Program-made: the position numbers and the translations under genes
Assembly (NCBI RefSeq): GCF_032490495.1
Contig: NZ_JAVYJB010000004.1
Coordinates: 225,958 to 289,957 of the forward strand
Reading direction: 5' to 3'
DNA: 64,000 nucleotides
Origin: Pilosibacter fragilis
GTDB lineage: Bacteria > Bacillota > Clostridia > Lachnospirales > Lachnospiraceae
Notes under the pieces: model-generated
What the model was told of the DNA's origin: nothing
The model's input: only the letters and a program-made list of their open reading frames with translations
Databases searched by the model: none
Shown: piece after piece, positions 31,931 to 41,298 of the stretch
How positions within the stretch are numbered: position 1 is the first letter of the stretch
Layout: every line of letters begins with the position of its first letter

Positions 31931-33225
31931 AGGCTGCGATAGACTATATCTTAAATCCCGAAAAGACAGACGGGAAGCTGCTTGCGTCCTCTTTCGGCTG
32001 CGGGCTGGAAACCGCCGATATTGAGTTTGCATGGACGCGGGAAGCTGCCGGAGATCGCGGCACACATTTAGGGCGGCACTTGATACAATCCTTTGCGGTG
32101 GGAGAAACCACACCGGAAGAAGCGCACAAAATCGGCATGGAACTTGCCGGGGCGGTATTAGGCGGCAAGTATGAGTTTGTTTTGACAACTCACGTCGATA
32201 AAGACCATCTGCATAATCACTTGATTTTCAACGCGGTTAGCTTCGTTGACTACAAAAAGTACCATTCCAACAAGCAAAGCTATCACTTTATCCGGCGCAC
32301 CAGCGACAGGATATGTAAAGAGCATGGGCTATCCGTCGTCGTACCGGGACAGGACAAGGGAAAAAGCTATGCAGAATACACCGCCGAAAAGCAAGGGACA
32401 AGCTACAAAGCAAAGCTGAAAACGGCGATAGATACTCTCATTCCCCAAGTGAAAGATTTTGACGAACTGCTGCGCCGCTTGCAGGAAATGGGGTATGAAA
32501 TCAAACAGGGCAAATACATTTCCTTTCGCGCTGCCGGACAGGAACGGTTTACCCGCACAAAGACGCTCGGCGCGGCCTATACGGAAGAAGCGATAAAGGA
32601 GCGTATCAAGGGCGTGTATGTTGCCAAAACAAAAACGCTGCGGGAAGATAAGAAAATCCGGCTTGTCGTCGATCTTGAAAACAGTATCAAAGCCCAACAG
32701 TCGGCGGGCTATGAACGGTGGGCAAAAATCCATAATCTGAAACAGGCTGCTAAAAGCATGAACTTCCTAACCGAAAACAAGATTGAGTATTATAGCGAAC
32801 TTGAAAGCAAGATAGCCGATATTATGACCGCTCATGACGCGGCGGCAAAGGCGGTTAAGGAAGTGGAACAGCGTATGTCTGATTTGTCGCTGCTTATCAA
32901 GCACACCACCACATACCGACAGTTAAAACCGATTTACGATGAATACCGAAAATCGCCGGACAAGGAAAAGTATCTGCGGGGGCATGAAAGCGAAATTATC
33001 CTGTTTGAAGCTGCGGCAAGGGCATTAAAGGAAATGCAGATAAAGAAGCTGCCCGATCTCGCCGCGCTGCGCAAGGAGTATAGAAGCTTAAACGACAGGA
33101 AAACCAAATTGTATGAAGATTATCGGCAAGCCAAGAAGCAAATGCAGGAATACGGCGTTGTCAAAAAGAACGTCGATAGTATTCTTTACCCGTCCCAAAG
33201 CAGGGCGCGGGAGCAGGAGCGATAA
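31891..33225 (+). CDS. Relaxase (MOBP-type)
   Basis: 444 aa. N-terminal HPIKSTLKAAIDYILNPEKT, the metal-binding triad in HVDKDHLHNHLIFN near residue 100, and a long helical C-terminus. It nicks oriT and is carried covalently on the transferred strand. ATG at 31891 lies inside the mobC end, so the two are coupled. Confidence 0.92.
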   Translation: MAVTKTHPIKSTLKAAIDYILNPEKTDGKLLASSFGCGLETADIEFAWTREAAGDRGTHLGRHLIQSFAVGETTPEEAHKIGMELAGAVLGGKYEFVLTTHVDKDHLHNHLIFNAVSFVDYKKYHSNKQSYHFIRRTSDRICKEHGLSVVVPGQDKGKSYAEYTAEKQGTSYKAKLKTAIDTLIPQVKDFDELLRRLQEMGYEIKQGKYISFRAAGQERFTRTKTLGAAYTEEAIKERIKGVYVAKTKTLREDKKIRLVVDLENSIKAQQSAGYERWAKIHNLKQAAKSMNFLTENKIEYYSELESKIADIMTAHDAAAKAVKEVEQRMSDLSLLIKHTTTYRQLKPIYDEYRKSPDKEKYLRGHESEIILFEAAARALKEMQIKKLPDLAALRKEYRSLNDRKTKLYEDYRQAKKQMQEYGVVKKNVDSILYPSQSRAREQER

Positions 33226-33336
33226 GGCGCAAAACATGGGGTGGCAAGTGGAATGTTAAGGGCTGAAAACGCCTGTGTTTCTGCGGCTTCCAGCGCATGA
33301 AAACGACATAGACGATAAAGTATATTCAAACCCGCA

Positions 33337-33362
33337 AAAACGGCTTTCTAATTGTCCACGCA
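33337..33362. repeat. 26-bp repeat, copy 1
   Basis: It begins AAAACGGCTTTC and ends TTGTCCACGCA. An identical copy in inverted orientation lies at 63146-63171, just upstream of the replication initiator. Its role is unknown. Confidence 0.75.
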
Positions 33363-33373
33363 AGGACAAAAAA

Positions 33374-33420
33374 AGAACAGGGGCGCGGTGCCGGAAATCG
33401 GCAACCGCGCCCCTGTTCTC
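33374..33420 (-). terminator. Terminator at the convergent relaxase/TTRAP junction
   Basis: A near-perfect 20-bp stem beginning GAACAGGGGCGCGG. On the - strand a seven-T run follows, so it ends the long transfer operon. It would also stop + strand reading from the relaxase. Confidence 0.9.
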
Positions 33421-33426
33421 TATGGG

Positions 33427-33636
33427 CTATTCCTCGTCGGTCAAGATAAACTCCCTTTCGGAAAACTCGCTGTCCGTCATGGCTTGCAGCTTGTTCACCG
33501 CTGCGGCGGCAAGCTGGCGCATATCCTCGTCCATGTAGGGCATGGCGGCAAGGATATTTTCAAGCGTTGTTTCCCGGCTGTCCTCGGCGTAGATCGCAAC
33601 AATGTTTTCTTCCTCAATGGTAAAGCGGGTATTCAT
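33427..33636 (-). CDS. Transposon-transfer assisting protein (TTRAP)
   Basis: 69 aa. FTIEEENIVAIYAEDSRETT and ALNKLQAMTDSEF-like residues (VNKLQAMTDSEFSE) match the TTRAP family found at the end of Tn1549-type operons. Acidic. It lies 4 bp after the stop of the large anti-restriction gene. Confidence 0.75.
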   Translation of the reverse strand: MNTRFTIEEENIVAIYAEDSRETTLENILAAMPYMDEDMRQLAAAAVNKLQAMTDSEFSEREFILTDEE

Positions 33637-33640
33637 GCTA

Positions 33641-36600
33641 TCAAACCTCCAAATCCTTTTTATGCTCTTTCTGTTTATCTTTCGGCTGCTGCGCCGCCTG
33701 TTTCTTGTATTCGTCCAGCTTCTTCAAAATGGACGGTTTTTTCTGCGGCTGTTCCCGTTTCTCGGCTTTTACCGCTTTTGCAAGGTCGGTAACGGAAATC
33801 GCTTCCCCCGCCTTTGCCCGCTGCTCAAAATCTGCAACGGTGGGCGTTTGCGGCGTATTGTTGATAAGCCCGTCAAAATTGTTGTCGTTCTGCTCTATGG
33901 TGTCCTCGACGTGCTTTAAGGGATTATCCCGCTGCGGCTGCTCGGCGGCTATGGCATAAGCCTGTGTGCCATTCCCCATAATGAGATACTTCCCGTCCTC
34001 CGACGCATGGTGAAAACCAAATCCCGCCGCTTCGATCTGTTCACGGCTCATATCGGTAATATGAAAATTGCCCCTCGGCGTTCTAACGGTTTCACCCGTC
34101 AAAAGGCTGTCGGGGGTCGCTTCCGGCTGCTGCTTTTCAAGCTGCCCGTCCTTGTAGGAATATCCTTGCGCCGCGATTGCTTCAAGGGTCTTGCCCGTAA
34201 CGTCGCCATAAATCCGCTTGTCTGCGTCAACCAGCATTTGCAAAGTGTCTTGTACGGTGTCGGACAAGGCTTGCTGCTGTTCGGGCGGCAGCTTGTCAAA
34301 TACGGGGGTCTGCTGCTCCTGCAAAAACTCCGGCACTTGCTGAAAACCGATACTGTCTACATAGTGGGCGGTGTCCTCGTCGTTCTGATGAAGCACAACA
34401 ATGTCGGAAACGGAAAGGCTATGCCCCTTAAAGTCGGCGGGGTGGTCGATATTAAACCTTTCCCAAATGTCGCCCAGCGTCATATCCTTTGTAAGCGGTG
34501 CAGTATAGACGAGTTCATAATTTACCCGGTCAATGGTAAGTCCAGCCGCTTGCAGACGGTCATAAGGCTCAAAGCGCAAGTCCCTTGTTTCGTCCCCGCG
34601 CTTTAACTGATAAATGGAAAAGGTATCGCCCTGCTCCTGCTCGGCTTGCCGCTGCTGCTGCAACTCGGTAAAATGCCCCTCAATCTCGGTAATGAGTTCC
34701 TTTGCGGTGGTCTGTATTGTTTCAAGGGACGCTTTTAACTCGGTCATTTCCTTGCCGCTGCTCCAACCAGCCACATAGCCGAAAGAGTAATCGGAAGTAT
34801 CAAGGCCGAAATGCTGGCAAACCGTATAAGCGACGCTTTCCGCTTCTACCTCGCAGGTATGGCGGTCAACGCGGTTTTGCTGCTCCGGCGGGGCGTTTAA
34901 GTCTACGTCGTGCAGCTTCGCATGGGCGATTTCGTGAATGGCGGTCTTTACCGCCTGTAATTCACTCACGCCCTCTTTGATTGCAATACGCTTGTCGGTC
35001 AAACTGAAATACCCATTTGCGCCGTTTGTGATCTGCTCAAATGCAATCGGGACGGGGGACGCTTTTTCAAGGGCGGCGAAAAAATCCTCGTACTGCTCCA
35101 CATCGGCAAGCAGCGGTTTAACGGAAAGGTCGGGAAACTCCTTGCCCTCGGTCTGCGAAATATCAAAGACGGTTATAACCTTAAAGGCGGGGACGGTGAT
35201 TTCCTTTTCTTCCTTTACCACTTTTCCCTCGCGGTCAAGCATGGGCTTTCTCGTTTCGGGGTCGATTTTATCAACCAGCTTTTTCACCTTGTAGGGCGCG
35301 GGGGCAAAGATTTTAATGCCTTTCTCGCCTTTCTTTACATGGCGGTCAAACTCCTTTTCCCATTGACGGAAGCCCATTACCAAATTGCCGCCCTGCATAG
35401 CAATTAGGATAGTGTTATTCAAACTATAATCATGGAACTTTGACATAGCGGTTAGAAACTCTTTGTAGCGGTCGCTGTCAAAAATCGCCTGTACGCCCTG
35501 TTCCAAACGCGCGGTGATCTCCTTTACCTTTTCGGCGGGCTTTTCGGAAGTAAGGATAATGGGGACGACGGGGCGGGGCTGCTGCGGCTCTGCGGCCTGT
35601 GCGTCTGCTTGCTGCGTTTCGGCTGCGTCCATATAGGCTTTGTCCTGTTCGCCGCGCTCCGGCTGCGGGTAACTCATAATGCGGTATTCTTCCGGCACTT
35701 CGCGCCCCTCAAACTGCCGTTCCCACTCGTCGCCGCTTTCCACGATATAGCCGTACTCGGTAAACGCGCCTTTTTCCTGCGCGGCAGCGTTCCTGCCAAA
35801 AGTAGAAAGGTCAATGCCGCCTTTCCATTCTTCGGGCATTTGTACCATGCCGGATTGATTTAAGTAATAGTCGCCCAAATCGTGGTAGTTATGTACTTCG
35901 GGGATATGGACGTAAAAATCCACGTTGTAGGTGAAGTCAATTACCTGTCCAATATTTGCAAGCCCGTTTTTCTGCTGCAAAGCTGCGTTCAGCTTGCCAA
36001 CCTCGGCGGGGTCAAGCTGTTCGAGCCGCGCCGCAAGAAAATTGAGTTCGTCCACGTCGGCGGCGCATACCATTTCATAAGGCAAGGCAATATGTTTCTC
36101 CGGGTCGTCGGAATAGCCGCGAATGGAAAAATCCTGCGGGTTGTCGGCGGTAATGCCGACGTTCCGCATAGCTTCGTGCAACTGCTCCTTTGTGGCGGGC
36201 ATATCCAACCAATAGCCGCCGGGGTCGCCCGCGTCAAAGCGGCTGCGGTTGCCTATCATAATAGAAAACTGTTCGCTCATGTGTTCACGCTCCTTTTCCT
36301 GCCCGGTATTTTCGGGGATAGCTGCCGCCTGTTGCTGCTGCGGGGGTTCTTCGCCCTCTATGGTGTAGTCCGGCATGAGCATACCGTTTACTTTGAAATA
36401 GTCGGCGTACTCCTGCGGGATAGGCGGGGAGATTTCCGTAAACAAGCGGTCATACGCTTTGATACGCCCATTCAGATACTTTTCCATAGCTGCCTTGTCG
36501 GTGAAAACCTTTCTATCTTGTCCGGCAATCTTCGCTTGGGTTCTGCTTGGGCTGTTGGTGCGCACGCTCCATGTAAGCGTCCATGAATACGGGATAGATT

Positions 36601-36988
36601 TCTGCGCTTCTTTGTCGTAGCGGGTATTCTCGTAAATGTAGTAATTCATCTGATATACCCGATTGCTGCGAATATGGCGGTTATGCTCGGTGGTCTGCCA
36701 CTCGTTAGCGGTGTGCTGGACGTGCGGCGTTCTCACATATTCAAGTGTTTTATCCAGCAAAAGCGTTCTTCCCGCCTGTTCTTCCCATGCGGCGGCGCGT
36801 TCTTTAAGGTCGTCAAAAATCGCCTGTTCTGCCGCCGCGCTTTCGCTGCGCATGGAAAGTAGCTGCGCAATCGGCAAGGAAGCATAAGGGGCAATCTCCC
36901 TGTCCTTTGCTTCAAAATATATCCGGCGTTCTATCCGCATGGTTTCGGCGGCTTCTAATTTGTCATGGTCGTATGAGGAATACGGCAT
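33641..36988 (-). CDS. Multi-domain anti-restriction protein (DUF3849-, ArdA-, ArdC-, YodL- and DUF4316-like)
   Basis: 1115 aa. The DUF3849-like part is at residues 1-200. An ArdA-like region (about 237-410: FSIMIGNRSRFDAGDPGGYW) would mimic DNA to block type I restriction. An ArdC-like ssDNA-binding region (about 480-620: FHDYSLNNTILIAMQGG, VMGFRQWEKEF) is followed by a zinc-metallopeptidase site HEIAH near 685. The C-terminal third carries YodL- and DUF4316-like segments (NPLKHVEDTIEQNDNNFDGL). It probably protects the incoming strand in the recipient. Domain names rest on motif recognition and the borders are rough. Confidence 0.75.
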   Translation of the reverse strand: MPYSSYDHDKLEAAETMRIERRIYFEAKDREIAPYASLPIAQLLSMRSESAAAEQAIFDDLKERAAAWEEQAGRTLLLDKTLEYVRTPHVQHTANEWQTTEHNRHIRSNRVYQMNYYIYENTRYDKEAQKSIPYSWTLTWSVRTNSPSRTQAKIAGQDRKVFTDKAAMEKYLNGRIKAYDRLFTEISPPIPQEYADYFKVNGMLMPDYTIEGEEPPQQQQAAAIPENTGQEKEREHMSEQFSIMIGNRSRFDAGDPGGYWLDMPATKEQLHEAMRNVGITADNPQDFSIRGYSDDPEKHIALPYEMVCAADVDELNFLAARLEQLDPAEVGKLNAALQQKNGLANIGQVIDFTYNVDFYVHIPEVHNYHDLGDYYLNQSGMVQMPEEWKGGIDLSTFGRNAAAQEKGAFTEYGYIVESGDEWERQFEGREVPEEYRIMSYPQPERGEQDKAYMDAAETQQADAQAAEPQQPRPVVPIILTSEKPAEKVKEITARLEQGVQAIFDSDRYKEFLTAMSKFHDYSLNNTILIAMQGGNLVMGFRQWEKEFDRHVKKGEKGIKIFAPAPYKVKKLVDKIDPETRKPMLDREGKVVKEEKEITVPAFKVITVFDISQTEGKEFPDLSVKPLLADVEQYEDFFAALEKASPVPIAFEQITNGANGYFSLTDKRIAIKEGVSELQAVKTAIHEIAHAKLHDVDLNAPPEQQNRVDRHTCEVEAESVAYTVCQHFGLDTSDYSFGYVAGWSSGKEMTELKASLETIQTTAKELITEIEGHFTELQQQRQAEQEQGDTFSIYQLKRGDETRDLRFEPYDRLQAAGLTIDRVNYELVYTAPLTKDMTLGDIWERFNIDHPADFKGHSLSVSDIVVLHQNDEDTAHYVDSIGFQQVPEFLQEQQTPVFDKLPPEQQQALSDTVQDTLQMLVDADKRIYGDVTGKTLEAIAAQGYSYKDGQLEKQQPEATPDSLLTGETVRTPRGNFHITDMSREQIEAAGFGFHHASEDGKYLIMGNGTQAYAIAAEQPQRDNPLKHVEDTIEQNDNNFDGLINNTPQTPTVADFEQRAKAGEAISVTDLAKAVKAEKREQPQKKPSILKKLDEYKKQAAQQPKDKQKEHKKDLEV

Positions 36989-37016
36989 ATTCTTTCATCA
37001 CGTCCTTTCTCGGTCA

Positions 37017-37117
37017 TATAAGGGTTTGGGACTATCCCAACAAGCAAAATGCCCGCGCTCTCTATGGGAAGCGCGGGCATTTCTCGCAAACGGGTACTCG
37101 TTTGCTGTGCTTGCTAT
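37017..37117 (-). repeat. oriT-like region, copy 2 (inverted)
   Basis: It carries the same blocks as 31515-31582 in opposite orientation (CAAACGGGTACTCGTTTGC; TTGGGACTATCCCAA). Between them is an added perfect 13-bp stem, AAATGCCCGCGCT with AGCGCGGGCATTT (37047-37082). It lies between the Cys-rich gene and the anti-restriction gene. Confidence 0.7.
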
Positions 37118-37482
37118 GTAGTTGTTTTTATCCGTAAACGCCTGTTTCTCTCGCTTTGGGCTTTCTGTCTGCGGCGTATCTTTGCCGCGCAATCGGGGCA
37201 GTATTTCGCCCGGTTGCTGCCCGCCGCAAACGTGCTGCCGCATACCGCGCAACGCTTCAAATCGGTTTCCCCGCTGCGGGTGATCTGTTCGCAAAGCTGC
37301 CTGTCGGCGGGTAATACCGCTTCGCGGAAATAGCGGCATAGCAGCGAATAGCTGATACTCTGCACACAAACGCAAGTTTCCCCGTCGTCCAGCAGCAGAC
37401 AATTCCCGCAATCGTTGTTTGCACAAGCGGCGCGGGTCATTTTCTTTACGGCGCGGTATTGCTTTTCATCAAGCCTTATCAT
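37114..37482 (-). CDS. Cysteine-rich protein (VLP domain type)
   Basis: 122 aa with 12 Cys, including CGNCLLLDDGETCVC and a CxxC pair ahead of CPDCAAKIRRRQ. It matches the Cys-rich VLP proteins located after topB in this element family. It likely binds zinc and DNA. It overlaps topB by 4 bp. Confidence 0.75.
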   Translation of the reverse strand: MIRLDEKQYRAVKKMTRAACANNDCGNCLLLDDGETCVCVQSISYSLLCRYFREAVLPADRQLCEQITRSGETDLKRCAVCGSTFAAGSNRAKYCPDCAAKIRRRQKAQSERNRRLRIKTTT

Positions 37483-39554
37483 TTTCGGTTCTGCTCGACG
37501 CGGAAGTTTACATACTTGCCGCCTGTGTCGGCAAGCAGCACAACTCCGTCAAAGGTCTTTCCCGTCTTGGTCGAGTACATACCTTTGATTTTTACCTTTC
37601 CGTCTTTCAAAAGGGCGGCGGCAATCGCCTTTGTGAAAGCCTTTTTGCGCTGCTCAAAAAAGCGGTCATTCTTCCACATCACAAAGCTGCAAGCCCTGTC
37701 GGAGCAGTAAAAGTTTTTCTTGCCCTCGTAAACCGCCGCGCCGCAACGGGGGCAAGTGCCGATTGCTTCCCGCTGCGGGGTAAACAGCTTCGCTTTATCC
37801 TCGGAAATCGCGGAATAGGTCTTGACAAGCCCCGCTGTCATTTCCTCAATCCCGCGCATGAAGTCGGCGGGGCTGTCGCTGCCCTTTGCAATCCCGGTAA
37901 GGCGCGTTTCCCATTCTGCCGTAAGCTGCGGGGACGTAAGGCTGTCGGGCAGAATAGCGACAAGGTTATACCCGTCCTTTGTGGGGATTAGCTTTTTGCC
38001 CTTGCGCTCGGCAAAGCCCGCGCTAATGAGTTTTTCAATGATACCCGCCCGCGTCGCGGTGGTGCCTAACCCTTTGCGCTCCGCGTCCTCCGGCGTGTCC
38101 TCCTTTCCCGCACTCTCCATAGCCGAAAGTAACGTATCTTCGGTAAATGCCTTTGGGGGCTGCGTGTAACGTTCGGAGATCTCCGCTGCCGGATTGTCAA
38201 AGGTCTGCCCCTCGGCAAGCGGGGGTAAAACCGCTTCCGGCTCTGCGTCCTCGTCCTGTTCCCCGGACGCGGCGCGGGATAGTCTTTCAATCTCGCGCCA
38301 ACCCTCGCAAAGCGTCGTCCTGCCCTTTGCGGTAAAGGTATAGCCGCCGCAAGTGAAAACCGCCGTAACCGCTTCATACTCATAGGGCGCGGCAACGGCG
38401 CAAAGCAGTTTTGCGCACACAAGGGTCATTAGCTTTTTCTCACTTTCGGCAAGGGAAGAAAAGCCCGTTTTCACAAACTCCGCTGTCGGCAAAATGGCGT
38501 GATGGTCGGTTACTTTGCTGTTGTCGCAAATCCTCGCAAGGTCGGCTTGCAGCTTCACGCCCTGCATAAAGGGGAGAGCAGCGCAAAGGCCGGTGATAAG
38601 TTCCTTTGTGCTGCCCTCCATATCGGAAGTGATATATTTGCTGTCGGTGCGGGGATAGGTCAAAAGCCGTTTTTCATAAAGGGCTTGCGCATAGTCAAGG
38701 GTCTGTTTCGCCGTAAACCCATACAAACGGTTTGCTTCCCGCTGCAAGGCGGTGAGGTCAAACAGTTTCGGCGGGGCTGCGGTCTTTTTCTCTTTTTTAA
38801 GGGAAGTACAAACGGCCTGCGATTTCTCGCAAGCCGCTTTCATCTGCCGCGCCGCCGCTTCGTCGTCCTGCCTTTCGGAAAGGGCGGCAACGCCGCCAAC
38901 GTCCAGCCGGACGACATGATATTTCTCTTTCTTAAAGCTGCTGATTGCATAGTCGCGGTTTACCAGCATAGCAAGGGTGGGCGTTTGCACTCTGCCGACA
39001 TTCAATGTTTTATGGTAGAGGATAGAGAAAAGGCGGGTCGCGTTAATGCCAATGAGCCAATCGGCCTTTGCTCTGCAAAGCGCGGATTGATAGAGGTTGT
39101 CATAGCCGCGCCCGTCTTTGAGATTTGAAAAGCCCTCGCGGATTGCACTTGCTTCCATGCTGCTAATCCAAAGGCGGGAAAAGGGCTTTTTGCAATTCGC
39201 CTGTTCATAGACAAAGCGGAAAATGAGTTCCCCCTCGCGCCCGCTGTCGCAAGCATTGATAATCTCGGTAACGTCGCTGCGGTGCATAAGGTCTTTGAGA
39301 ATGGAAAACTGCTGCTCCTTGCCGCTGGCAACAATAAACTGCCACTCCTGCGGGACAATGGGAAGATCGTCGTACTTCCATTTACGGAATTGTTCATTGT
39401 AGGTCGCCGCGTCTGCAAGGCTAATCAAATGCCCGATACACCACGACACAAGGTAGCCGCCGCCCTCAAAATATCCGCTGCGCTTTTCATTCGCGCCCAT
39501 AACGGCGGCAATCGCCGCCCCGACGCTCGGTTTTTCTGCAATTACAAGTTTCAT
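37479..39554 (-). CDS. topB: DNA topoisomerase III (type IA)
   Basis: 691 aa. TOPRIM start MKLVIAEKPSVGAAIAAVMG with ACDSGREGELIFR, GRVQTPTLAML, and catalytic Tyr in LLTYPRTDSKYI. The C-terminus has a zinc-ribbon pair (GTCPRCGAAVYEGKKNFYCS). It resolves DNA strands during transfer or replication of the element. Confidence 0.96.
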   Translation of the reverse strand: MKLVIAEKPSVGAAIAAVMGANEKRSGYFEGGGYLVSWCIGHLISLADAATYNEQFRKWKYDDLPIVPQEWQFIVASGKEQQFSILKDLMHRSDVTEIINACDSGREGELIFRFVYEQANCKKPFSRLWISSMEASAIREGFSNLKDGRGYDNLYQSALCRAKADWLIGINATRLFSILYHKTLNVGRVQTPTLAMLVNRDYAISSFKKEKYHVVRLDVGGVAALSERQDDEAAARQMKAACEKSQAVCTSLKKEKKTAAPPKLFDLTALQREANRLYGFTAKQTLDYAQALYEKRLLTYPRTDSKYITSDMEGSTKELITGLCAALPFMQGVKLQADLARICDNSKVTDHHAILPTAEFVKTGFSSLAESEKKLMTLVCAKLLCAVAAPYEYEAVTAVFTCGGYTFTAKGRTTLCEGWREIERLSRAASGEQDEDAEPEAVLPPLAEGQTFDNPAAEISERYTQPPKAFTEDTLLSAMESAGKEDTPEDAERKGLGTTATRAGIIEKLISAGFAERKGKKLIPTKDGYNLVAILPDSLTSPQLTAEWETRLTGIAKGSDSPADFMRGIEEMTAGLVKTYSAISEDKAKLFTPQREAIGTCPRCGAAVYEGKKNFYCSDRACSFVMWKNDRFFEQRKKAFTKAIAAALLKDGKVKIKGMYSTKTGKTFDGVVLLADTGGKYVNFRVEQNRK

Positions 39555-40300
39555 AGATTATCGTCCTCCTGCTCGGTCTGTTCGGTTTCGACTACTTCCG
39601 TTTCCTCGTCGTCCTCGTCAAAATCAAGGTCGTCAAGGCTGCTGCTGCCTTTCGCCGCGTCCTTTTTGGGCTTCAAAATCTTAAAGTAGTAGAACGCGCC
39701 GCCGCCCGCTGCGGCAACAAGCAGCACGACAAGCAGAATACCCATGCCGCCGCCTTTTTCTTCTTCCGGCGGCTGCTCGGTTTCTTCCGGCTCCGGCTCG
39801 GCTTCCACACCCGCGCACTCGCTCATGTTGACGCTGCAAACCGGGCAAGCGGTGTTGACGCTTCCGGCAACGCATTTATCGGTGCAGCTACAAACGGGGG
39901 CTTCGGTCTGCCCGTCCTCCATAAGGGCGGTTAAATCCGCTTCGTCCACTTGGTTAAGGAAATGGACGGTATTTTCCCCGTCCTCGGCGCGGTCAATGAT
40001 GATGTAAAAATAGTTGCCACTTTTGGTAACGACGGTGATAAACTGCTTGTCGCCGGACGCTTCACCCGTTATATCGTCCACAAGGGACATATTCCCGTCC
40101 GGGGTAAGGGGCTGCGGCTCATAGCCGCCCGTCGTTTCTTCCGGCTCGGTTTCCGGCGCGGGGGTTTCCTCGGTTACGGGGGTAGGCGTGTCGTCGCTTT
40201 CATCGCCACCGCCCGCATAAGCGGTAACAGAAAAGCCGCACATGATAACCAGTGCGGCAAGCAATACGGTAAACTTTCGGATTATCTTTTTATTCTTCAT
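39551..40300 (-). CDS. DUF4366 membrane protein
   Basis: 249 aa from the ATG at 40300. Signal peptide (FTVLLAALVIMCGFSVTAYA), an acidic Pro/Thr/Glu linker, a conserved extracellular domain (residues 70-150) with a Cys cluster (CSCTDKCVAG, CPVCSVNMSEC), one membrane helix (MGILLVVLLVAAAGG) and an acidic cytoplasmic tail. It is probably part of the transfer channel on the cell surface. Confidence 0.85.
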   Translation of the reverse strand: MKNKKIIRKFTVLLAALVIMCGFSVTAYAGGGDESDDTPTPVTEETPAPETEPEETTGGYEPQPLTPDGNMSLVDDITGEASGDKQFITVVTKSGNYFYIIIDRAEDGENTVHFLNQVDEADLTALMEDGQTEAPVCSCTDKCVAGSVNTACPVCSVNMSECAGVEAEPEPEETEQPPEEEKGGGMGILLVVLLVAAAGGGAFYYFKILKPKKDAAKGSSSLDDLDFDEDDEETEVVETEQTEQEDDNL

Positions 40301-40562
40301 TGTCGTTGTCCTCCTGTTCGGCGGGGTAAGTGGCTTCCGGCTGCGGCAAGGTGATTTCGCCGCTGGCGTAAGCGGAGAGGAACGCGGCAAGCTGCGTCCC
40401 GTCAAGGTGTACCGCCTTTACCATTTGCACGATCTGCGCGTTTTCTTCCTCGACTTTCTGCGCTTCAAGGTCTTTCAGCTTCTTTTGCTGTTCAAGGATT
40501 TTTGCCCTCGTTTTCTCAATATCCCTTTCGATACGGTCAAGTTTCGTGTTCGCCATAGTCAT
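40290..40562 (-). CDS. DUF4315 protein
   Basis: 90 aa. Coiled coil (RIERDIEKTRAKILEQQKKL) then FLSAYASGEI. It overlaps DUF4366 by 11 bp. A standard pair in Tn1549-type operons; role unknown. Confidence 0.8.
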   Translation of the reverse strand: MTMANTKLDRIERDIEKTRAKILEQQKKLKDLEAQKVEEENAQIVQMVKAVHLDGTQLAAFLSAYASGEITLPQPEATYPAEQEDNDNEE

Positions 40563-41285
40563 TTACTCCTTTCCAAACTGTTCTTTCCATGAATAGCTGC
40601 GCCCCAATCCCTTAACGGTTTTAAGATAGGGCATAGCGTTTTCTTCCAAAGTCGCCGCCCGGTTAAATAGATCGGGATAGTGTTCTTTGAGATATAAAAT
40701 CTCTTGTTTCTTCATGCTCGGACAAAAGAAACAGGACGATTTACCCGGCTGCGGCAATCCTGCCGCTTTGATTTCCCGGATACAATCGTCCCTGTTCCAG
40801 CCCCATTCTTCAATGAGGGGGTAGCGGTTATGATATTTTTTGTCGGCTTCGTTGTACTTGCGGGAATGTTCATACCGTTTCACTTCTCCCGCGTCATAGC
40901 CGATATAGCGGTTGACTTTCTCGCCGCGCTGCCATACTTCGCGGCAAGGCGCATAGTGGTTGCAAAACTTTTCCTGCGGTGCGATTTTGTGTTTCTGCGA
41001 ACAACGCTTATGCCCGTAGGCAATCGACGGGAGCGTATGAGAGCGCAAGCACTCGGTTTCAAGAGATAGGCGGTTGCCGTAGCGGTCAACATACTGCACA
41101 ACGGTAATCTGCGGCATACCGTGTTCCGCAAGCCATTGATTGATTATCTCGATAAATTGATAGGTATGCGGGTGTTCCGCGCCCGTATCGGCAAAGGTGA
41201 TAAGGTCAATCGGGATTTTGTGCTTGTATAGGCCAATAAGTAAGGCGGCACTATTCGTGCCGCCGCCAAAAGATACAATATTCAT
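40563..41285 (-). CDS. PAPS-reductase-like PP-loop protein
   Basis: 240 aa. The PP-loop SFGGGTNSAALLIG binds ATP. Later motifs are FADTGAEHPHTY and a four-Cys region (GHKRCSQKHK, SSCFFCPSMKKQE) that may hold an Fe-S cluster. Relatives act in sulfur chemistry or DNA phosphorothioation (DndC), but the partner Dnd genes are absent here. It may modify element DNA or serve as anti-defence; this is unproven. Confidence 0.75.
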   Translation of the reverse strand: MNIVSFGGGTNSAALLIGLYKHKIPIDLITFADTGAEHPHTYQFIEIINQWLAEHGMPQITVVQYVDRYGNRLSLETECLRSHTLPSIAYGHKRCSQKHKIAPQEKFCNHYAPCREVWQRGEKVNRYIGYDAGEVKRYEHSRKYNEADKKYHNRYPLIEEWGWNRDDCIREIKAAGLPQPGKSSCFFCPSMKKQEILYLKEHYPDLFNRAATLEENAMPYLKTVKGLGRSYSWKEQFGKE

Positions 41286-41298
41286 TTTTCAACTCCTT

